From NCBI RefSeq assembly GCF_000018545.1, contig NC_012587.1, forward strand, positions 1,612,001 through 1,676,000: DNA of 64,000 nt, given 5' to 3'. The notes beneath the pieces are model-generated. The model was not told the origin of the DNA and searched no databases. It saw only the letters and a program-made list of their open reading frames with translations. Numbering within the stretch: the stretch's first letter is position 1; every line of letters begins with the position of its first letter. Below are positions 60,110 to 64,000 of the stretch, one piece after another. This stretch comes from Sinorhizobium fredii NGR234 (lineage in GTDB: Bacteria > Pseudomonadota > Alphaproteobacteria > Rhizobiales > Rhizobiaceae). Both the position numbers and the translations under genes were made by a program.

Positions 60110-62338
60110 ATGACGATTTCCAACACCCGCCCCATCACCCCGGACCTCATCGCCTCGCACGGGCTGAAGCCCGACGAGTACGAGCGGATCCTGAATCTCA
60201 TCGGCCGCGAGCCGACCTTTACCGAACTCGGCATCTTCTCGGCGATGTGGAACGAACACTGCTCCTACAAGTCCTCGAAGAAATGGCTCCGCATGCTGCC
60301 GACCAAGGGACCGCGCGTCATTCAGGGCCCGGGCGAGAACGCCGGTGTAGTCGATATCGATGACGGCGACTGCGTGGTCTTCAAGATGGAGAGCCACAAC
60401 CATCCCTCCTATATCGAGCCGTATCAGGGCGCGGCGACCGGCGTCGGCGGCATCCTGCGCGACGTCTTCACCATGGGTGCGCGCCCCATTGCCGCGATGA
60501 ACGCGCTTCGCTTCGGTTCGCCGGACCATCCGAAGACCCGTCACCTCGTTTCCGGCGTCGTCGCCGGGGTCGGCGGCTACGGCAACTCATTCGGCGTTCC
60601 CACCGTCGGCGGCGAGGTCGAGTTCGACGCGCGCTACAACGGCAATATCCTCGTCAACGCCTTTGCGGCAGGCCTCGCGAAGAGCGATGCGATCTTCTAC
60701 TCGAAGGCGGAAGGCGTCGGCCTCCCCGTCGTCTATCTCGGCGCCAAGACCGGCCGCGACGGCGTCGGCGGCGCCACCATGGCGTCGGCCGAGTTCGACG
60801 AGTCGATCGAGGAGAAGCGCCCGACCGTGCAGGTCGGCGACCCCTTCACCGAAAAGTGCCTCCTCGAAGCCTGCCTCGAACTGATGCAGACCGGCGCCGT
60901 CATCGCAATCCAGGACATGGGTGCGGCCGGCCTCACCTGCTCCGCCGTCGAGATGGGCGCCAAGGGCGATCTCGGCATCGAACTCGACCTCGACAAGGTG
61001 CCGGTGCGCGAGGAGCACATGACCGCCTACGAGATGATGCTTTCGGAGAGCCAGGAGCGCATGCTGATGGTGCTGCGCCCGGAAAAGGAAGAGGAAGCCA
61101 AGGCTATCTTCGTCAAATGGGGGCTCGATTTTGCGATCGTCGGCAAGACGACCGACGACCTGCGCTTCCGCATCCTGCATCAGGGCGATGAAGTGGCGAA
61201 CCTGCCGATCAAGGAACTCGGCGACGAGGCGCCGGAATATGATCGCCCCTGGACCCCGGCCAAGACGCCCTCGCCGCTTGCCACCAACGACATTCCCCAG
61301 GCCGACGTCGCCGAGGCGCTTCTGAAGCTTGTGGGTTCCGCCAACAATTCCTCGCGCCGCTGGGTCTACGAGCAATACGACACGCTGATCCAGGGCAATT
61401 CGCTGCAACTGCCGGGCGGCGACGCCGGCGTCGTCCGCGTCGAGGGCCACGCGACGAAGGCGCTCGCCTTCTCCTCCGACGTCACGCCGCGCTATGTCGA
61501 GGCCGATCCTTATGAAGGCGGCAAGCAGGCCGTCGCCGAGTGCTGGCGCAACCTTACCGCCACTGGTGCGCTGCCGCTTGCCGCGACGGACAACCTGAAC
61601 TTCGGCAACCCCGAACGTCCGGAAATCATGAGCCAGTTCGTTCACGCGATCAAAGGCATCGGCGAGGCTTGCCGCGCGCTCGATTTCCCGATCGTCTCCG
61701 GCAACGTCTCGCTCTACAACGAGACGAATGGCCAGGGAATCCTGCCGACCCCGACGATCGGCGGCGTGGGCCTGATCAGCGATTGGGCGAGGATGGCGCG
61801 CATCCGTTTTGCGGCAGCCGATGAGGCGATCCTGCTTGCCGGCGCGCCGGAAGGGATGGGCAGCCATATCGCCCAGTCTGTCTATATGCGCGATATCCAC
61901 GGCCGCACCGATGGTCCGGCGCCGCATGTCGATCTGGCGCACGAGCGCAAGATTGGCGACTTCGTTCGCGACCTGATCGCGGACGGACTTGTCACCGCCG
62001 TGCACGACTGCTCGTCGGGTGGGCTGGCGCTCGCCGTCGCCGAGATGGCGATCGCCTCCGGCATCGGCGCGACGATTGCGGCTCCGGAGAACGATCCGAT
62101 TGCGGCCTTCTACGGTGAGGACCAGGGCCGCTATGTCGTGACGGTCGCTGCCGACAAGATCGATGCGGTTGCTGCACGGGCGGCGGTTGCCGGCATCGAC
62201 CTGCCGGTTATCGGCAAGACCGGCGGCGATTCGGTGAAACTCGGCGATGCGAATACAGTCTCGGTGAACGAACTGCGTTCCGCCCACGAAGCCTGGTTCC
62301 CCACCTATATGGGCGGCGATCTCGCACCGGACAATTGA
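60110..62338 (+). CDS. purL: FGAM synthase subunit PurL
   Basis: The 742-residue small-type PurL lacks the glutaminase domain, consistent with separate purS and purQ. Conserved blocks: [56 protein letters not shown] and [17 protein letters not shown]. It uses ATP and ammonia from PurQ to convert FGAR to FGAM. It is separated from purCSQ by six genes on both strands, so the three subunits come from at least two transcripts. Confidence 0.97.
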   Translation: MTISNTRPITPDLIASHGLKPDEYERILNLIGREPTFTELGIFSAMWNEHCSYKSSKKWLRMLPTKGPRVIQGPGENAGVVDIDDGDCVVFKMESHNHPSYIEPYQGAATGVGGILRDVFTMGARPIAAMNALRFGSPDHPKTRHLVSGVVAGVGGYGNSFGVPTVGGEVEFDARYNGNILVNAFAAGLAKSDAIFYSKAEGVGLPVVYLGAKTGRDGVGGATMASAEFDESIEEKRPTVQVGDPFTEKCLLEACLELMQTGAVIAIQDMGAAGLTCSAVEMGAKGDLGIELDLDKVPVREEHMTAYEMMLSESQERMLMVLRPEKEEEAKAIFVKWGLDFAIVGKTTDDLRFRILHQGDEVANLPIKELGDEAPEYDRPWTPAKTPSPLATNDIPQADVAEALLKLVGSANNSSRRWVYEQYDTLIQGNSLQLPGGDAGVVRVEGHATKALAFSSDVTPRYVEADPYEGGKQAVAECWRNLTATGALPLAATDNLNFGNPERPEIMSQFVHAIKGIGEACRALDFPIVSGNVSLYNETNGQGILPTPTIGGVGLISDWARMARIRFAAADEAILLAGAPEGMGSHIAQSVYMRDIHGRTDGPAPHVDLAHERKIGDFVRDLIADGLVTAVHDCSSGGLALAVAEMAIASGIGATIAAPENDPIAAFYGEDQGRYVVTVAADKIDAVAARAAVAGIDLPVIGKTGGDSVKLGDANTVSVNELRSAHEAWFPTYMGGDLAPDN

Positions 62339-62358
62339 CGGTAGACGGGGCGCGAGAG

Positions 62359-62378
62359 AGGCAAATCACCATTTGCCT
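62359..62378 (+). terminator. Hairpin downstream of purL
   Basis: A perfect 8-bp stem, AGGCAAAT/ATTTGCCT with loop CACC, lies 20 bp after the purL stop. There is no T-run. It may terminate or partly separate purL from the bolA group. Confidence 0.5.
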
Positions 62379-62466
62379 TCCGCCCCTGAATCGTGGTTCC
62401 CTTGATCTCACGGGCGGTGGCAGCATTCCTGTCGCCGCAGAAAAATAACAAGGGAGTTCGCATATC

Positions 62467-62700
62467 ATGCCCATGACACCAGGCGACATCGAAGACATGA
62501 TCAAGGCCGGAATTCCCGGTGCCAAGGTCACGATCCGCGATTTGGCCGGTGACGGCGACCACTATGCCGCCGAAGTCGTGGCCGAAGCGTTTCGTGGCAA
62601 GACCCGCGTGCAGCAGCACCAGATGGTCTACAACGCTCTCAAAGGAAATATGGGCGGCATTCTTCATGCGCTCGCCCTGCAGACCAGCGCGCCGGAGTAG
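62467..62700 (+). CDS. BolA-family protein
   Basis: The 77-residue BolA/YrbA-type protein (DIEDMIKAGIPGAKVTIRDLAGDGDHYAAEVVAEAFRGKTRVQQHQMVYNALKG) has the FRGKTRVQQHQMVY helix-turn pattern with the invariant His. BolA proteins bind a [2Fe-2S] cluster together with a CGFS glutaredoxin and take part in iron regulation. That glutaredoxin is encoded 385 bp downstream, after one small gene. Confidence 0.92.
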   Translation: MPMTPGDIEDMIKAGIPGAKVTIRDLAGDGDHYAAEVVAEAFRGKTRVQQHQMVYNALKGNMGGILHALALQTSAPE

Positions 62701-62706
62701 CTGCGT

Positions 62707-62952
62707 ATGGCGGATCTGATCAAGGAACTCGTCAGCGGCGTAGTCGACAGCGCGCTGAAGGAAATTCTAAAAAAGGCGGGTGCGAGAACAAGCGCAACGC
62801 GACGCACGAAGCGCCGTACAAGAAAATCGTCGACGGGCGGCGGTATCCTTGCGGACATCATCGAGGCGGCGATCCGCAAGCCGGCAAAGAAACAAGTGAG
62901 CCGGCGCCGCACCGCGGCTTCGCGCAGCAAAGTGCGCCGCCGCACCGCCTGA
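62707..62952 (+). CDS. Small basic protein between bolA and grxD
   Basis: The ATG at 62707, 6 bp after the bolA stop, has GGAG about 9 bp upstream; the product has 81 residues. A short helical start (ADLIKELVSGVVDSALKEILKKAG) is followed by long Arg/Lys/Thr/Ser-rich stretches (RRTKRRTRKSSTG; KKQVSRRRTAASRSKVRRRTA), giving a very basic, probably disordered, nucleic-acid-binding type of tail. No family is recognised. Its place inside the BolA-Grx pair makes it a candidate partner in that system. Confidence 0.65.
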   Translation: MADLIKELVSGVVDSALKEILKKAGARTSATRRTKRRTRKSSTGGGILADIIEAAIRKPAKKQVSRRRTAASRSKVRRRTA

Positions 62953-63084
62953 GGTGGTTCGAAAGCCAAATTTTGAGGACCATCAATATTTAACGAGATT
63001 GGTGGTGAAAACCGCGCCCATGCATGCTATTTAAGCTGCAAAGGCGACATCCGGTCCTTGAAGCCGGCCAGGAAGGAAGACAAC

Positions 63085-63420
63085 ATGAGCGGAATTCACG
63101 ATTTCATCGACAACGAAGTCAAGACGAACGACGTCGTTCTCTTTATGAAGGGCACGCCGCAGTTTCCGCAGTGTGGTTTCTCCGGCCAGGTGGTGCAGAT
63201 CCTCGACTACATCGGCGTCGACTACAAGGGCATCAACGTGCTCGCCGATGCGGACCTGCGCCAGGGCATCAAGGACTACTCCAACTGGCCGACCATTCCG
63301 CAGCTCTACGTGAAGGGCGAGTTCGTCGGCGGTTGCGACATCGTGCGCGAGATGTTCCAGGCGGGCGAGTTGCAGGAGCATCTTGAAGGACAGGGAATTT
63401 CCGTAAAGGGCGCTGCCTGA
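63085..63420 (+). CDS. grxD: Monothiol glutaredoxin (Grx4/GrxD type)
   Basis: The ATG at 63085 (GGAAGGA upstream) gives 111 residues. The active site is PQCGFSGQ, the CGFS motif of monothiol glutaredoxins. The glutathione-binding parts [19 protein letters not shown] follow. Such proteins carry and transfer [2Fe-2S] clusters, often with BolA, whose gene is just upstream. A strong terminator follows. Confidence 0.96.
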   Translation: MSGIHDFIDNEVKTNDVVLFMKGTPQFPQCGFSGQVVQILDYIGVDYKGINVLADADLRQGIKDYSNWPTIPQLYVKGEFVGGCDIVREMFQAGELQEHLEGQGISVKGAA

Positions 63421-63446
63421 TACCGTCCATACCGAACAGATTTCGG

Positions 63447-63471
63447 AAAAGGCGGGCCGACCGCCTTTTTT
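63447..63471 (+). terminator. Intrinsic terminator after grxD
   Basis: AAAAGGCGG, loop GCCGA, CCGCCTTTTTT: a GC stem extended by A-T pairs and a T6 run, 27 bp after the stop. This is the best terminator in the window. Confidence 0.9.
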
Positions 63472-63797
63472 GATTCCGGGACTATATGCCTCTCGGCTAA
63501 TTTTCGATGTGCTCCATCACCAGGCGGAAAAATTCCCCGCTCGGAACGCGCTTTCGACGGTCGTGCATCGACAGCCTCTGAACTTGCCCTCAATGAGGGC
63601 GATCGACGGATCGCATTGCCCTATTCTAGGGCGTGCGTTCACGCAGCAAGCATATTCCGAGCAGCAAGCGGTGCGGCTCGACCGAAAACCGAAATTTTAA
63701 AGACAGATCAACATATTGAAGAATGTGCTGCGCCTTCCACATTAAGGCGGCCAGCTCTGGACCGGCTGCTTTGCTGACGGTCAGTGGGATTCATGAA
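63472..63797. other. Intergenic region before the Bcr/CflA-type gene
   Basis: I see no gene in these 326 bp. A CTGAC/GTCAG pair near 63775-63784 lies 14 bp before the next start codon, and an AT-rich stretch (63686-63725) may hold the promoter. No convincing -35/-10 pair could be fixed. Confidence 0.4.
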
Positions 63798-64000
63798 ATG
63801 ACCAAGCCGATAGATAAAACCGCCATGCTTTCCGGCCTGAGCAAGGCTCAGTTCATCGCCCTGATGGCGATGCTGATGTCCATCAACGCGATTTCCATCG
63901 ACATCATGCTGCCGGGGCTGCAGGAGATCGGTGCGAGCCTTGGGGTCGCCGATGAGAACGACCGGCAATATATCTTGTCCGCCTATCTGTTCGGCATGGG
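63798..64000 (+). CDS. Bcr/CflA-type MFS efflux transporter, 5' part
   Basis: The ATG at 63798 opens a frame that runs off the window (67 codons seen). The first membrane helix and its end, QFIALMAMLMSINAISIDIMLPGLQEIGASLGV, followed by NDRQYILSAYLFGMG, match the Bcr/CflA drug-resistance MFS pattern (the D-x-x-LPA/G motif in helix 1). It is the third MFS-type efflux gene of this window with an efflux signature. The C-terminal 80% is outside. Confidence 0.82.
   Translation, partial: MTKPIDKTAMLSGLSKAQFIALMAMLMSINAISIDIMLPGLQEIGASLGVADENDRQYILSAYLFGM

Noticed and set aside
60587..62287. 566-codon minus-strand frame opposite purL
   Set aside because: It is a shadow of purL in the complementary frame, with low-complexity Arg/Asp-rich translation and no ribosome site.

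Overview
The window looks like chromosomal DNA of an alphaproteobacterium of the Rhizobiales, most likely Sinorhizobium/Ensifer. The main reason is the gene order abcR1-abcR2-lsrB-trxB-lrp-lpsC-lpsD-lpsE-lpsB-greA-carB, which from memory matches the Sinorhizobium meliloti chromosome. Further support comes from the alphaproteobacterial ATP synthase inhibitor zeta, the ~1160-residue CarB, several rhizobial palindromic intergenic repeats (RIME type) and high GC. No database search was possible, so all assignments rest on motifs, lengths and context.

Layout. 1-3.0 kb: a truncated lytic transglycosylase, two tandem sRNAs of the AbcR (alpha-r15) family, the LysR regulator LsrB/VtlR and thioredoxin reductase, all on the minus strand. 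3.4-8.7 kb: lrp, the LPS core glycosyltransferases lpsC-lpsD-lpsE (plus strand) and convergent lpsB, then greA, whose leader holds a terminator-like structure. 8.9-20.9 kb: an MFS efflux gene behind a SoxR-type operator, carB, a zinc metallopeptidase, an aldo/keto reductase with a divergent LysR gene, a TetA-like MFS and a MATE pump. 21-25.5 kb: coaD, two cyclophilins, queA and tgt. 25.5-34.5 kb: accessory and envelope genes, including a three-gene operon (isoprenylcysteine-methyltransferase-like protein, E2-like acyltransferase, SDR with a SEC-C tail), an L,D-transpeptidase, an SDR, an MFS, a DUF1127 protein and a winged-helix/TPR regulator.

34.56-41.33 kb is a mobile island. Two different ISNCY-type insertion sequences lie head to tail, each bounded by the same 5-bp duplication CACGA. 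The transposase of the second is split by a 3.3-kb element coding for a DUF5372-type protein, an HTH protein, a small protein and a large serine recombinase.

41.4-49.8 kb: housekeeping and envelope genes (MBL phosphodiesterase, tatD, metG, holB, tmk, a PBP5-like protein with degenerate active-site motifs, rlpA). 49.97-54 kb: tRNA-Ser(TGA), an azoreductase remnant, then an ECF sigma/NrsF anti-sigma module divergent from an MXKDX-repeat protein, a cytochrome b and a frameshifted YedY-like molybdoenzyme. Matching GTAAC/CGAA promoters on both sides suggest one small stress regulon. 54.1-64 kb: ATP synthase inhibitor zeta, purC-purS-purQ and purL with small genes between them, a MocR-type regulator that appears leaderless, a PagL-like lipid A deacylase, bolA, a small basic protein, the monothiol glutaredoxin gene, and the start of a Bcr/CflA efflux gene.

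Themes: envelope and LPS biology (lps genes, pagL, rlpA, L,D-transpeptidase, LsrB), sRNA and redox control (AbcR, LsrB, TrxB, SoxR box, Grx/BolA) and the purine and carbamoyl-phosphate pathways. The least explained parts are the serine-recombinase element, the methyltransferase/acyltransferase/SDR operon and the ECF module.
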